From assembly GCA_951812825.1 (NCBI GenBank), contig OX638324.1, forward strand, positions 2,107,141-2,171,140: a stretch of 64,000 bases of DNA, written 5' to 3'. The notes beneath the pieces are model-generated. The model was not told where the DNA came from. It was given only the letters and a program-made list of their open reading frames with translations, and did no database searches. The position numbers and the translations under genes were made by a program. Origin of the DNA: an uncultured Dehalococcoidia bacterium (GTDB lineage: Bacteria > Chloroflexota > Dehalococcoidia > Lucifugimonadales > GCA-2712585). This document shows positions 32,008 to 41,517 of the stretch, piece by piece; position 1 is the first letter of the stretch, and each line of letters begins with the position of its first letter.

Positions 32008-32140
32008 TGAATGCTCCTTTGTAATTGATGTGACTACATACTACTATAGTTGGGGGTTGGGGGCTAATTGATGTGGGTGGTGGAAGACGGGTGGTTCGCG
32101 TATTGTTGCTATTGGGGAGATAGTTATTAGGTTGGGTGTG

Positions 32141-32190
32141 CACCCCCATCCTAACCTTCCCCCATCATGGGGGAAGGGAGAAGAGACCCT
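32141..32190. repeat. Interspersed repeat family D, copy 1
   Basis: CACCCCCATCCTAACCTTCC then CCCATCATGGGGGAAGGGAG. The stem CTTCCCCC/GGGGGAAG is perfect. Copies lie at 33417-33462, 38291-38340 and 42742-42789. Confidence 0.8.
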
Positions 32191-32233
32191 CATCCTCTAT
32201 GGCGTAGAGGGTGAGATTTGGAGGAGGATTGCG

Positions 32234-33397
32234 ATGATTACGAAGTTTGACAGCTTGTTTGCCGGTCACGTGGACGTGGAGAACGTGGGGTATAGCGGGA
32301 CGCCGGTGAATGACCGGTCCTATTCCGACGAGTACCTGGCGACGGCCTTCGACAAGTCGTTGGCCATCGCCCAGCTGATGGACCGGAAGGGGTATGACAC
32401 GCTGTGGCTGGCGGAGCACCACTTCCAGCCGGAGGGGTTCGAGTGCATCCCCAACGTGCTGATGCTGAGCGTGCATCTGGCTCACCAGACGGAGCGGATA
32501 AACTTCGGGTGCGGGTTCAACATCACGCCGATGTGGCACCCGCTGCGGCTGGCGGAGGACTACGCACAGGCGGATATCTTCACCAAGGGCAGGGTGATTT
32601 TCGGCGTGGGGCGTGGGTATCACACGCGTGAGGTGGAGACCTTCGGCGCGCCGCTGCTGGACCAAGGGGCGAACCGGGACCTGTTCGAGGAGCAGGTGGA
32701 CATCATCTTGAGGGCGCTGACGGAGAGGCCGTTTTCTCATAAGGGCGAATACTATGAGCTGCCGCCGGAGGTGCCGTATCGGGGTTACGATCTGAAGGAG
32801 TTGACGCTGGTTCCTCGGCCCATCTATAGGCCGCTGGAGTGCTGGCAGCCGGTCCAGAGCGCAACGCCGCGGGGATTGGACTTCATGGTGAAGCACGGCA
32901 TAAAGGGGCTTATTGGCGGGGGCGTGGCAGAAGGCGGCGCTATGGACAACACGGTGATCGCGTGGCAGCAGGCCCACGCCAGGGCGGGGAACCAGAAGGC
33001 GATGGGGGAGGATCTGAGCATCGGGTTCCACTTCTTCCTTTCGGACACGGTGGAGGAGGGGATTGAGCGTTATTCCAAGTTCTACGAGGAGAATATCAAG
33101 ATGTTCGGGCCGCTGCGGCTGGTACGGGCTCTTTCGGACGAGCAGATAGAGGAGATGGGGAACCCGGAGACTGCGCCGAATGCGGGTCTTCCGACGATGG
33201 CGCAGGCCATCGAGGCGGGGGCGGTGCTTTGCGGCCCGCCGGGCCGTGTTATCGACCAGCTGAAGGGGTTGGAGAAACGTCTGCCGGGGTTGGAGAGGGT
33301 GAGCGTGAGTCATCCGGTGGGGACGCCGGAGTCGGTGGTGTTGGAGCAGCTGGAGTGGTTTTCCGAGGACGTGATGCCGGAGTTTGTAGGGCGGTAG
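32234..33397 (+). CDS. LLM-class flavin-dependent oxidoreductase (luciferase-like monooxygenase)
   Basis: A 387-residue TIM-barrel flavoprotein. It shows the bacterial-luciferase family pattern: LMDRKGYDTLWLAEHHF in the first strands, FGCGFNITPMWHPLRLAED, and GRVIFGVGRGYHTREVETFG, the FMN-phosphate region. Members use reduced FMN or F420 for oxygenation of alkanes, sulfonates or other compounds; the substrate is not predictable here. ATG 32234 follows GGAGGAGG. The upstream frame passes through a family D repeat and was not used. It is flanked by family D repeats on both sides. Confidence 0.9.
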   Translation: MITKFDSLFAGHVDVENVGYSGTPVNDRSYSDEYLATAFDKSLAIAQLMDRKGYDTLWLAEHHFQPEGFECIPNVLMLSVHLAHQTERINFGCGFNITPMWHPLRLAEDYAQADIFTKGRVIFGVGRGYHTREVETFGAPLLDQGANRDLFEEQVDIILRALTERPFSHKGEYYELPPEVPYRGYDLKELTLVPRPIYRPLECWQPVQSATPRGLDFMVKHGIKGLIGGGVAEGGAMDNTVIAWQQAHARAGNQKAMGEDLSIGFHFFLSDTVEEGIERYSKFYEENIKMFGPLRLVRALSDEQIEEMGNPETAPNAGLPTMAQAIEAGAVLCGPPGRVIDQLKGLEKRLPGLERVSVSHPVGTPESVVLEQLEWFSEDVMPEFVGR

Positions 33398-33416
33398 GGT
33401 TTGGGAGGGGGAGTGT

Positions 33417-33462
33417 CACCCCCATCCGAACCTTCCCCCATCAAGGGGGAAGGGCTAAGAGG
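33417..33462. repeat. Interspersed repeat family D, copy 2
   Basis: CACCCCCATCCGAACCTTCC then CCCATCAAGGGGGAAGGG. It directly follows the monooxygenase gene and could serve as its terminator hairpin, although no T-tract follows. Confidence 0.8.
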
Positions 33463-33542
33463 GGATGGAGGTGGGTGTTTGCCGTGCGGTGGTGTTGGGC
33501 TTAGACTAGGCCAAGCGGTCACATCGTTTTAGGAGGAGAGCT

Positions 33543-35180
33543 ATGCGTGGAAATACTGCCCTGGCCAACGTGCTGAAGATGGAGGGGACTGAGCTTCTCT
33601 TCTGCTATCCGGCGAATCCGCTTATCGAGGCGGCGGCGATTGCCGGGATCCGGCCCATCATGTCGCGGACGGAGAGGACGACGGTAAACATGGCGGACGG
33701 GTTTACTCGGGTGACCAACGGTCGTCGAACGGGGGTGGTGGTGACGCAGTCGGGGCCGGGTATCGAGAACGCCTACGGCGGGGTGGCCCACGCATTTGCA
33801 GAGTCGGTGCCGATTCTTGTGATTCCGGGGGGGCCTCCGAGGGACAGGACGCAACAGCTTCCGAACTTCCCCGCCGTTGAGGCCTACGACAAGGTGCTGA
33901 AGTGGGGGGCGCAGGCGAACCAGGCTGGGCGTGTGCCTGAGATGATGCGTCGGGCGTACACTGCTCTACGGTCGGGGCGTCCGGGGCCGGTGATGGTGGA
34001 GGTGCCTGCGGACGTGGGGGAGGAGGAGATATCCGAGGAGGCGTTCGACTACCGTCCGGTGGGGCACATCCACAGCGCCGGGGACCCGGCAGACGTGAGG
34101 GAGGCGGCAAGGGCGTTGCTTAACGCCAAGCGTCCGGTGATCTACGCCGGACAGGGGGTGTTGTGGGCGGAGGCTTCGTCGGAGCTGGTTACGCTGGCGG
34201 AGTTGGCCAACGCGCCAGTGATGACTACGAACATCGGGAAGAGCGCGTTCCCTGAGAACCATCCATTGGCGCTGGGGACGGGGGCCAACACGCTGACCAA
34301 GATGGTACGTCATTTTCTGGATAGGTCTGACCTGGTGTTCGGCGTAGGTTGCAGCTTCACGACCAACCTGGCGTCCATTGGGGTACCCCCGGGGAAGACG
34401 ATGGTGCAGTGCACGGTGGATGCGAGGGACATCAACAAGGAGCATCGCATCGATCATGCCGTCATCGGGGACGCAAAGCTGGTGCTGGGTCAGCTAATTG
34501 ACGAGGTGCAGCGGCTGACGGGGGAGGATGGTAGGCGGGGAGAGTCGGAGCCAACGGGAGAGATTGCGCGGGTGAAGGGGGAGTGGCTGGAGGAGTGGAT
34601 GCCGCGATTGACATCCGACGAGGTTCCCATCAATCCGTACCGCATCATCTGGGATCTGATGCACACGCTGGACAGGACGCAGACGATTGTGACGCACGAC
34701 TCGGGGCACCCGCGGGACCAGACGATACCGTTCTACGAAGCGATTGTGCCTCGGGGGTATCTGGGCTGGGGGAATTCGAGCCAGCTGGGGTATTCGGTGG
34801 GGTTGAGCATGGGGGCGAAGCTGGCGGCGCCGGAGAAGACGGTGGTGACGATTATGGGGGACGCGGCGATAGGGATGGCGGGGATGGACATCGAGACTGC
34901 GGCACGGCTGGAGATTCCGATTCTGCTGGTGGTGTTCAACAATCACGTACTGAGCGGGTATTCGGTCAATTATCCGGTGGCGACGGAGCGGTTCGGTTTT
35001 ACAAACCTGTACGGCAACTACGCGGACCTGTCGCAGGCGTTGGGGGGTTACGGGGAGCGCATCACGGATCCGTCGGAGATCGTCCCGGCCCTAGGGAGGG
35101 CGCAGGCGGCGATGGCAGGGGGGAAGCCTGCGCTGCTGGAGTTCATGACGAAAGAGGAGAACGCGCTGTCCCGGTATTAG
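33543..35180 (+). CDS. ThDP-dependent enzyme of the acetolactate synthase / benzoylformate decarboxylase type
   Basis: A full three-domain ThDP enzyme of 545 residues. The PYR domain carries the catalytic Glu in RTERTTVNMADGF (about 43) and the SGPGIENAYGGVAHA loop. A central Rossmann-like domain (about 180-320) contains PVIYAGQGVLWAEASSELV. The PP domain holds GDAAIGMAGMDIETA and FNNHVLSGY. The typical GDG is GDA here. It may decarboxylate or ligate 2-oxo acids. It is not a clear IlvB, as no IlvN is nearby. ATG 33543 follows AGGAGAG. The family D repeat separates it from the monooxygenase gene. Confidence 0.87.
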   Translation: MRGNTALANVLKMEGTELLFCYPANPLIEAAAIAGIRPIMSRTERTTVNMADGFTRVTNGRRTGVVVTQSGPGIENAYGGVAHAFAESVPILVIPGGPPRDRTQQLPNFPAVEAYDKVLKWGAQANQAGRVPEMMRRAYTALRSGRPGPVMVEVPADVGEEEISEEAFDYRPVGHIHSAGDPADVREAARALLNAKRPVIYAGQGVLWAEASSELVTLAELANAPVMTTNIGKSAFPENHPLALGTGANTLTKMVRHFLDRSDLVFGVGCSFTTNLASIGVPPGKTMVQCTVDARDINKEHRIDHAVIGDAKLVLGQLIDEVQRLTGEDGRRGESEPTGEIARVKGEWLEEWMPRLTSDEVPINPYRIIWDLMHTLDRTQTIVTHDSGHPRDQTIPFYEAIVPRGYLGWGNSSQLGYSVGLSMGAKLAAPEKTVVTIMGDAAIGMAGMDIETAARLEIPILLVVFNNHVLSGYSVNYPVATERFGFTNLYGNYADLSQALGGYGERITDPSEIVPALGRAQAAMAGGKPALLEFMTKEENALSRY

Positions 35181-35240
35181 GGGGATCAGATTATCCCAAC
35201 GTTGCATAAGAAAATTGGGAACTGCCCGGAGGGAATAAGA

Positions 35241-35477
35241 ATGAACCAATCTGAGGAACGCCAGCATCAGATTGAGATGGAGAGGGTCTTTCATCATTCG
35301 ACAATTTTGGCCGTTCGAACAGAACGCCTCAAGCCTACTGCCTGCGGGTGGAATGGAAAGCACTACGGCACTTCTGATTGGGGCGTACTCGTCCAGATGG
35401 CTCGCGACGAGGACTTTACGGGCAACATTTATGGGCGGCGGGTATGCAGGTCTTGCCTCGAATATGCTCCTGCATAA
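35241..35477 (+). CDS. Small protein of unknown function with two cysteine sites
   Basis: 78 residues, starting at ATG 35241 behind GGAGGGA. One Cys in ACGWNGKHYG and a CRSC pair near the C-terminus might bind a metal. Codon use is less G-rich than in neighbours. It sits between the ThDP gene and the convergent amidohydrolase gene, and I do not recognise a family. Confidence 0.45.
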   Translation: MNQSEERQHQIEMERVFHHSTILAVRTERLKPTACGWNGKHYGTSDWGVLVQMARDEDFTGNIYGRRVCRSCLEYAPA

Positions 35478-35544
35478 GCGGATACCAAACTAAGTTAATC
35501 GTGCCACCCGAAAAAGCCGGTGTTGTCGACTTAGGGTAGGCCCG

Positions 35545-36696
35545 TCAGGTGAGGATGCGGTCGCCGAAGAGGCGGGCGGGGTTGTTCCAGAGGATGTTTT
35601 GCTTGTTTTCGTCGGTGATGGGTTGGTGCAGGAGTTCGGGGAGGGCAACGTGGGGAGCGGGAGCGTCGGTGTGGGGATAGTCGGTGTTCCAGATAAGGTT
35701 GCTATCGCCGAGGATGTTGATGACGGAGGGCAGGGCCTCTTCGTCGGCGTCGGCGGCCACGAAGATCTGGCGCTTGAAGAACTCGGTTGGGGTCAATTCG
35801 AGATTGTTGTCGTCCCAGAAGACGGACTGGCGACCGACGGAGTGGTCGTCGAGGCGACCGAGCCAGAAGGGTAGCCAGCCGGCGTTGCCTTCGAGGAAGC
35901 TGGCGCGGAGGGTGGGGTGCTTCTGGAGGATGCCGGTGTAGATGAGGTGGCCCATGGAGATCATGTTCTCCATGGGGAAGCCGATGGCGTGGTTCAGGGC
36001 GAAGAGGGCGCCGGTGAGGCCGCGGTAGCGCTGGCCGGCGTGGGGGGAGCCGCTGCCCGCGCCGTGGAAGGTCACGGGGATGTCGAGTTCGGTAACGAGG
36101 TTCCAGAAGGCATCGTACTCGGGATAGTGCCAGAATTGGCCTTCCCGGGGTCGGGGCATCATTACGGTTATGGCTCCCAACTCGGTGACGGCGCGGCGGG
36201 TCTCCTCGACGGCGCGTTCGAGATCGTAGGGCGGGAGTTCGACGACCATCTTGAGGCGGGAAGGATCGGCGCTGCAGAAGTCGTGGGCCCAGTTGTGGTA
36301 AGCGCGGGCCAGCGCCCACATGAGGTCGGGGTCTTTATCAGTCTGGCGGAGGGGAGCAGAGCCGTGGCCGGGGATGCAGACCATCTTGTCCCAGCCGTAT
36401 TTGTCCATGTCTTTGAGGCGGCTTTCGGCGCTCCACCAGTGGTCGTAGGCCTGGCCATACTTTTTCCGCAACCCTACGTATAGCTGGTTGGGGCGTCGCT
36501 TCCAAACGGAGGTGGGGAGACCTTCGGAGTCGCCGGGGAAGAGTTCGCCGGGCTCGTAGCGGAAGATGATGCGGTTCTGTACGTGCTCGACGACGGGACG
36601 CCGGTCGTAGAACTCGGCCTCCACGTAGTTGTCCCAGATGTATGGGGGTTCCTGCATGTGAGCATCGGCGTCGATGACCTTGAATCCGTTGCGCAT
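35545..36696 (-). CDS. Amidohydrolase-2 family protein (decarboxylase-like), paralog 1
   Basis: 383 residues of the ACMSD/2,3-dihydroxybenzoate decarboxylase-type TIM-barrel family, often with a single Zn or Mn ion. The N-terminal VIDADAHMQEP provides the DxH-type ligands, a mid-barrel His is in VTFHGAGSGSPH, and the C-terminal NTDYPHTDAP holds the Asp. LEGNAGWLPFWLGRLDDH is shared with the paralogs at 41518 and 42811. The reaction could be decarboxylation or hydrolysis of aromatic acids or lactones. ATG 36696 with AGGAGGA was chosen; upstream codons overlap the divergent gene and show no similarity. Confidence 0.88.
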   Translation of the reverse strand: MRNGFKVIDADAHMQEPPYIWDNYVEAEFYDRRPVVEHVQNRIIFRYEPGELFPGDSEGLPTSVWKRRPNQLYVGLRKKYGQAYDHWWSAESRLKDMDKYGWDKMVCIPGHGSAPLRQTDKDPDLMWALARAYHNWAHDFCSADPSRLKMVVELPPYDLERAVEETRRAVTELGAITVMMPRPREGQFWHYPEYDAFWNLVTELDIPVTFHGAGSGSPHAGQRYRGLTGALFALNHAIGFPMENMISMGHLIYTGILQKHPTLRASFLEGNAGWLPFWLGRLDDHSVGRQSVFWDDNNLELTPTEFFKRQIFVAADADEEALPSVINILGDSNLIWNTDYPHTDAPAPHVALPELLHQPITDENKQNILWNNPARLFGDRILT

Positions 36697-36819
36697 GGGG
36701 CGTTCCTCCTGCTTGGTAGGGCAATGATACCAAGTTGGGGGGAGGATGGGGAAGTTGCCGCTGGTTATGCGGGGTGTTAAGGTTCGTCTATTCCGGGCTG
36801 AAGATTGTGGAGCGCGTTG

Positions 36820-38211
36820 ATGGCAGAGGGCAGAGTTAAGAAGGTTGACCTTGTTATCGATAGGGGCGTGGTGATATCCATGGATGCCCAGCGGAGGATT
36901 TTCAATCCGGGATACGTGGCGGTGGACGGGGGAAAGATAGTGGGGGTGGGGCCTTTGAGGGAGGGATGGTACGAGGGCCGGGAACGGATAGACGCATCTG
37001 GGATGGTGGTGATGCCTGGAATCGTCAATGCCCACGATCATCTGGACCAGTCGGTGTACCGGAGCTTGTTGGACCACAAGCGGGTTTCGAGGGACAACCT
37101 GCTTCGGCTGGCGCAGGGGCTTACGAGGGAGCGGGCCAGGGCAGCCGCCGCATCGAGCCTGCTGGAGTTACTGAAGTATGGCGTTACGACCACGCAGGAG
37201 AACCACTGGACGCACTTTCATCAGGACTCGACGGACGGGGTATGTGAGGCGATACAGCAGTCGGGGATGAGGGGCGTGGTGTCGCGAGGGATCAGCGATG
37301 AGGAAGAGTTCACGCCGGCTGAGTTCATCGAGAGGACGGAGGACGTGCTGGAGGACCTGGGCAGGCTGGAAGCAGAGTTCGATTCGGACCGGATCATGAT
37401 TACGTCGGAGCCGACGACTATCATCCGGTGCAAGCCGGACACGGTCAGGGCGATGAGGGAATGGGCGCTTAAGCGGGAGAAGATGTGGCACATTCACCTG
37501 GCGCAGACCAGCGACGAACTGGAGGAGGCGATGGCGAAGGTGGGGATGGGAAGCGTGCAGTATGCCGAAAAGCTGGGGGTGCTGGGGCCGGAGATGCTGG
37601 CTATTCATTGCAGTGGACTGCTGGATGAGGAGGTGGAGCTTTTCGGGAAGTACCAGGTTAACGTTTCGCACTGTCCATTGACGGTGATGCGGGGAGGAAA
37701 CCGTGTGCCGCCCATCTGGGAGATGGGGCGGCTGGGCGCCAGGGTGGCGGTAGGGACGGACGGTTCGGCGACGAACAACGGACAGAATCCGTGGGAAGCG
37801 ATGAAGATGGCGATCTACATGCAGCGGGTGCGGTTTGGAGACAGGTACTTGGGGTCGGCGGAGGAGGCGCTGGAGTTGGCGACGGTGAAGGCGGCTGCCG
37901 TGCTGGACATGGGGGACAGGGTGGGTTCGCTGGAGCCTGGGCTGGAGGCGGACGTGGCGACGTTCCGGCTGGACCAGCCGCATCTGCTGCCGGGGGCGCG
38001 GCTGGTGAACAACCTGGTGTTTTCGGGTTTGAACAACATGGCCGATACGGTGCTGGTGGGTGGGAAGGTCATTTTGAGGGAAGGTCGGGCGGTTCTTGTG
38101 GACGAGGAGGAGGTTGTTGCGCGGGTGCGGGAGGCGCAGGCGGGGATGATTCGGGAGGCAGGAATGGAGGGGGACGTGGGTGGGCTTTCGACGTGGCCTG
38201 AGATTGGGTGA
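36820..38211 (+). CDS. Amidohydrolase, cytosine deaminase/chlorohydrolase-type
   Basis: A 463-residue cytoplasmic metallohydrolase. Metal ligands: HxH in VNAHDHLDQS, His in MWHIHLAQT, His in LAIHCSGLL and Asp in AVGTDGSATNNG. A beta-sandwich domain is formed by VDLVIDRGVVISMDAQ at the start and ADTVLVGGKVILREG at the end. The family deaminates or dechlorinates heterocycles. ATG 36820 with GGAG (36809-36812) is preferred over TTG 36805. It is divergent from the amidohydrolase-2 paralog at 35545, with 123 bases between the two starts, so the two may share control. Confidence 0.87.
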   Translation: MAEGRVKKVDLVIDRGVVISMDAQRRIFNPGYVAVDGGKIVGVGPLREGWYEGRERIDASGMVVMPGIVNAHDHLDQSVYRSLLDHKRVSRDNLLRLAQGLTRERARAAAASSLLELLKYGVTTTQENHWTHFHQDSTDGVCEAIQQSGMRGVVSRGISDEEEFTPAEFIERTEDVLEDLGRLEAEFDSDRIMITSEPTTIIRCKPDTVRAMREWALKREKMWHIHLAQTSDELEEAMAKVGMGSVQYAEKLGVLGPEMLAIHCSGLLDEEVELFGKYQVNVSHCPLTVMRGGNRVPPIWEMGRLGARVAVGTDGSATNNGQNPWEAMKMAIYMQRVRFGDRYLGSAEEALELATVKAAAVLDMGDRVGSLEPGLEADVATFRLDQPHLLPGARLVNNLVFSGLNNMADTVLVGGKVILREGRAVLVDEEEVVARVREAQAGMIREAGMEGDVGGLSTWPEIG

Positions 38212-38290
38212 GAGAGATGGCAGTTGGTAGGGAGTGTGGGTTCCGGCATTCGCGGAATCAGGAGGGGGCTGTGGCGGTGAAAGGGGAAAT

Positions 38291-38340
38291 CACCCCCATC
38301 CGAACCTTCCCCCGTCAAGGGGGAAGGGCGAAGAGAGGAG
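38291..38340. repeat. Interspersed repeat family D, copy 3
   Basis: CACCCCCATCCGAACCTTCC then CCCGTCAAGGGGGAAGGG. A degenerate family A element (TTCCGGCATTCGCGGAATCA, 38241-38260) lies just upstream. Both fill the gap before the SDR gene. Confidence 0.78.
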
Positions 38341-38384
38341 GGGGATCAGGGTGTTGGAGATTTGAAGGTTAGGAGAATGAACCG

Positions 38385-39143
38385 ATGAGTGAAGAAGGTA
38401 AGGTTGCCGTTGTAACAGGGGGTGGGACGGGAATAGGGAGGCTCAGCGCGTTGACGCTGTGGAGGGAGGGATTTTCGGTGGCGGTGTGCGGTCGGCGTCT
38501 GGAGCGGCTTGAGGCCGTGGTGGAGGAATCGGGGATGCCGTCGTCAAGGGCGCTGGCGGTGAGTGCGGACGTAGGCAATCCTGACGACGTTGATGCGCTG
38601 TTCGCAAAGGTTGTGGAGAAGTTCGAGCGGGTGGATCTGCTGTTCAACAACGCGGGGATGGGGGCGCCGCCGCTTTCGGTGGAGGAGCTCAGCTTCGAGC
38701 AGTGGAAGCAGGTGGTGGACGTGAACCTGAACGGGGCCTTTCTGTGCACCCGGGCGGCGATGCGGATAATGAAAAATCAGGAACCCATGGGAGGTCGCAT
38801 CATTAACAACGGGTCGATTTCGGCGCAAACACCGCGTCCGAACTCGGCGCCGTACACGGCCACCAAGCACGCCATGACGGGGTTGACGAAGTCGACGGCT
38901 TTGGACGGGAGGAAGTACAACATCGCCTGCGGTCAGATAGATGTGGGCAACGCGGCCACAAGGATGGCGGCGCGGATGGAGGAGGGGATTGAGCAGGCGG
39001 ACGGATCGGTGATGGTGGAGCCGGTGATGGCTACAGAGCACGTGGCGGAGGCGGTGGCGCACATGGCGAACTTGCCACTGGACGCCAATATATTGTTCAT
39101 GACGATCATGGCGACGAAGATGCCCTACACGGGCCGGGGTTGA
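38385..39143 (+). CDS. Short-chain dehydrogenase/reductase (SDR)
   Basis: A 252-residue classical SDR, NAD(P)-dependent. It has TGGGTGIG for the cofactor (residues 11-18), CGRRLERL after the second strand, the NNAG structural motif, and the catalytic Ser and Tyr-x-x-x-Lys ([21 protein letters not shown]). The PG motif after strand six is replaced by [11 protein letters not shown], a variant seen in some SDRs. The Arg in GRR suggests NADP. The substrate is unknown. ATG 38385. It is isolated from neighbours by more than 150 bases on each side, between a deaminase-type amidohydrolase and a transporter component. Confidence 0.92.
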   Translation: MSEEGKVAVVTGGGTGIGRLSALTLWREGFSVAVCGRRLERLEAVVEESGMPSSRALAVSADVGNPDDVDALFAKVVEKFERVDLLFNNAGMGAPPLSVEELSFEQWKQVVDVNLNGAFLCTRAAMRIMKNQEPMGGRIINNGSISAQTPRPNSAPYTATKHAMTGLTKSTALDGRKYNIACGQIDVGNAATRMAARMEEGIEQADGSVMVEPVMATEHVAEAVAHMANLPLDANILFMTIMATKMPYTGRG

Positions 39144-39492
39144 TTTTTGCCTTTTGCAATGGGCGTTTCGTAGGGTAAATTCTCTGCGGTGAGCCATGGA
39201 GCGGACGTGGCGTTCGCCGCGTCTTGGGAGGAGGGTGTGGAGTGCAAGGATATTGGCGGAAAATCGACGCGTTCTTGATATGTTGGAGACGGCCGATTAG
39301 GGGATTCTTTGCTTCAACTAGGTTACATAACTTATTGACAGCCAGAATTGGCCAAACCTAGAATCGACTTAGGCTCATAACATAGTTGTGACGGGCGTGA
39401 GATTTGCCCGTGACTTCAAGTCCGCAACGAGTGAATGATGCGGGCGAGTGGGCCGTGCTGAACATTGACGAAAGGGCAGGTCCGAGAGAGAC
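39144..39492. other. 349-base intergenic stretch with a promoter
   Basis: No gene recognised. It contains the promoter at 39335-39364, in whose spacer lies the palindrome TTGGCCAA (about 39349-39356), a possible operator. About 120 bases of leader follow before the solute-binding protein gene. Confidence 0.5.
39335..39364 (+). promoter_or_regulatory. Sigma-70 type promoter of the solute-binding protein gene
   Basis: -35 TTGACA (39335-39340), 18-base spacer, -10 TAGAAT (39359-39364). The 8-bp palindrome TTGGCCAA in the spacer is well placed for a repressor. Confidence 0.7.
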
Positions 39493-41328
39493 ATGTTACA
39501 CATTCTGGTTGGAATAGTTGCGATAATAGTCTTAATCAGTGCGATATGCACAGGCGGAGATGAACCCGTGGAGGTGGCCGCAACTCCCACGCCTACGTCG
39601 GTTGCACCCACGCCGGCCCCGGCACCTGCTGCTACGCCTGCGGCGCCTGAGGCCACTGCGGCGCCCACGCCGGTGCCGACGATGGTTCCTGGCCCAACGG
39701 CGGTGGTAACGGCGGCGCCGGCGCCCACTACCGAAGCACCAACGGCGGAAGCGACGGCGCGTCCGCGGTTTGGACCTGACCCAACGCGGACCCAGCCCCC
39801 GACGCAGACCGCCCCGCCGATGATTGCGGCTTCCCGTCTGAAGGTCAGCATGACGCCGCCGGCCCACCAGATGACTGTGTTCTGGAAGGGTTTCCAGAGC
39901 TCCGGCGGGCCGCTATTTCCGATGTATGAAACGCTTCTGGGCAGCGATCGGGTGACGCAAGAGTTGTACCCGATGCTGGCGACGGAGTGGTCCATGGCAC
40001 CGGATGGAAGGTCCTGGAACTTCAAGCTCCGGGAGGGCGTTCCCTTCTATCAGAACAGGCAGGCAACGACGTACGAGATGACAGCCGATGATGTGGTATT
40101 CACCTTTGAAAAGAACCAGGCCGACGACTACTCATGGCCTTCTCCATGCTGTAGGGAAATGACGGTGGAGGACTTCGACATCAGCGGCGACTACGACATC
40201 ACGTTCAATCAGAACAAGGTGGACGTGACTACAGACTACCAGCTGGGCGGCCAGAACATCTTCTTTATCAGCAGTCGCGATCACTACGACGCCGTAGGAG
40301 ATGACGGATACCAGGCGAGCCCCATAGGCACAGGGCCGTTCACTTTTGTGGAGTTCAGGACGAACCAGTACATCCTCTATGAGCGGGTGGAGAATCACTG
40401 GCGCAAGACACCGGAGTTCCCCGAGGTTCAGATCTTCTACGTGCTGGAGGACGCCACCCGGATGGCCATGCTGCTGACGGGAGAGGCTCACATTGCCGCC
40501 GTTCAGCAGTCGTTGATGCCGACAGTGGAGGAGCGAGGCTACATAAGAGTGCCCAGCACCAATCCCAGTTTTGCGCTGCTCGCGATAATTGGCGGACTCT
40601 ATTACGAGGATGAGCGGGACCTGAGCGAGCCAATGACGGATGTGCGGGTGCGGGAGGCGATGAACCTGGCCATCGACCGGGACACCATCAACGAGGTCTT
40701 CTACCAGGGTAAGTCGCTGCCCATGCCGGTACCGGGGATCAAGCCGTTCCAGGACATCTACAAGTGGAACGCTTACCCCTACGATCCAGACCGGGCGAGG
40801 ACGCTGCTGGCGGAGGCGGGATATCCGGAGGGGTTCGACTTTGAGTTTATCGTAGCCAAAATGCCGGGGATACCTGAAGCGCCAGAGATTGGCGAGGCGA
40901 TGGCGCCCTACTTCCAGGATATCGGGCTGCGTCCAAACTTGAGGGATACCAACTTCGGCGATTTGGCAACCACATATCGAACGAAGAACGCAAGGAACAA
41001 GATACTGCTTTTCCGCGGCTCGGCGGTGGCGGACTTCCAGTGGATACGCGCCATTCAGGGCGAGCCCTATGGTGGGATAAACGCACCTGCTGACGAGGAG
41101 TTGAGAGGGCTGACGGACGAGTGGGAGATGATTGTGGACTCGGATGCGAGGAAGGTGGCGACGCAGGCGATAGGCGACTGGTTCTACAACTACTACTGGG
41201 CGATACCGTTGTTCTGGGTGAGGGCGGAGGTGGCGATTAACCCGGGAGTGGTCGCCGACTACACCTCGGACCAGATTCACTTTGGGCCCAGCCGCCATCA
41301 CGAGTTTACGGTGCCGGTGTATCGGTAG
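39493..41328 (+). CDS. ABC transporter solute-binding protein, family 5 (peptide/nickel type)
   Basis: A 611-residue exported or membrane-anchored binding protein. Residues 3-19 are a hydrophobic signal/anchor ending at Cys19 (LISAICTGG), a weak lipobox. A Thr/Ala/Pro-rich spacer of about 80 residues follows. Then comes the SBP_bac_5 domain: MTADDVVFTFEKN, IGTGPFTFVEFRTNQYILYER, VREAMNLAIDRDTINEVFY and YPYDPDRARTLLAEAGYPEG. No permease or ATPase gene is adjacent, so it must use partners elsewhere or act as a receptor. It has its own promoter and a strong terminator at 41359. Confidence 0.9.
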   Translation: MLHILVGIVAIIVLISAICTGGDEPVEVAATPTPTSVAPTPAPAPAATPAAPEATAAPTPVPTMVPGPTAVVTAAPAPTTEAPTAEATARPRFGPDPTRTQPPTQTAPPMIAASRLKVSMTPPAHQMTVFWKGFQSSGGPLFPMYETLLGSDRVTQELYPMLATEWSMAPDGRSWNFKLREGVPFYQNRQATTYEMTADDVVFTFEKNQADDYSWPSPCCREMTVEDFDISGDYDITFNQNKVDVTTDYQLGGQNIFFISSRDHYDAVGDDGYQASPIGTGPFTFVEFRTNQYILYERVENHWRKTPEFPEVQIFYVLEDATRMAMLLTGEAHIAAVQQSLMPTVEERGYIRVPSTNPSFALLAIIGGLYYEDERDLSEPMTDVRVREAMNLAIDRDTINEVFYQGKSLPMPVPGIKPFQDIYKWNAYPYDPDRARTLLAEAGYPEGFDFEFIVAKMPGIPEAPEIGEAMAPYFQDIGLRPNLRDTNFGDLATTYRTKNARNKILLFRGSAVADFQWIRAIQGEPYGGINAPADEELRGLTDEWEMIVDSDARKVATQAIGDWFYNYYWAIPLFWVRAEVAINPGVVADYTSDQIHFGPSRHHEFTVPVYR

Positions 41329-41358
41329 CAGATAGCTCGTAAAGACGGAAAATATCAG

Positions 41359-41398
41359 AGGGGCCTCGCCATTAAATCAGGCGAGGCCCCTTGCTTTT
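41359..41398 (+). terminator. Rho-independent terminator after the solute-binding protein gene
   Basis: AGGGGCCTCGCC (41359-41370) and GGCGAGGCCCCT (41380-41391) are perfectly complementary, followed by TGCTTTT. Confidence 0.9.
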
Positions 41399-41462
41399 GG
41401 GAAGCGGGCGGGCCTAGAGCAGGCGAATAAGAAGTGAAAGAGGTCTAATACACGTCAACAAT

Positions 41463-41500
41463 AAGAAGGGGCGGTTCTTGAACCGCCCCTTCTTCATTTT
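41463..41500 (-). terminator. Terminator of the amidohydrolase-2 cluster (bidirectional)
   Basis: AAGAAGGGGCGGTTC (41463-41477) pairs perfectly with GAACCGCCCCTTCTT (41480-41494). On the minus strand it is followed by ATTGTTG and on the plus strand by CATTTTCC. It lies 24 bases after the end of the amidohydrolase gene at 41518. Confidence 0.82.
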
Positions 41501-41517
41501 CCGGGTTTGGGGGTTAG

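Noticed and set aside
34494-34946. Minus-strand frame opposite the ThDP enzyme
   Set aside because: Shadow frame with no motif, entirely within a well-supported gene.
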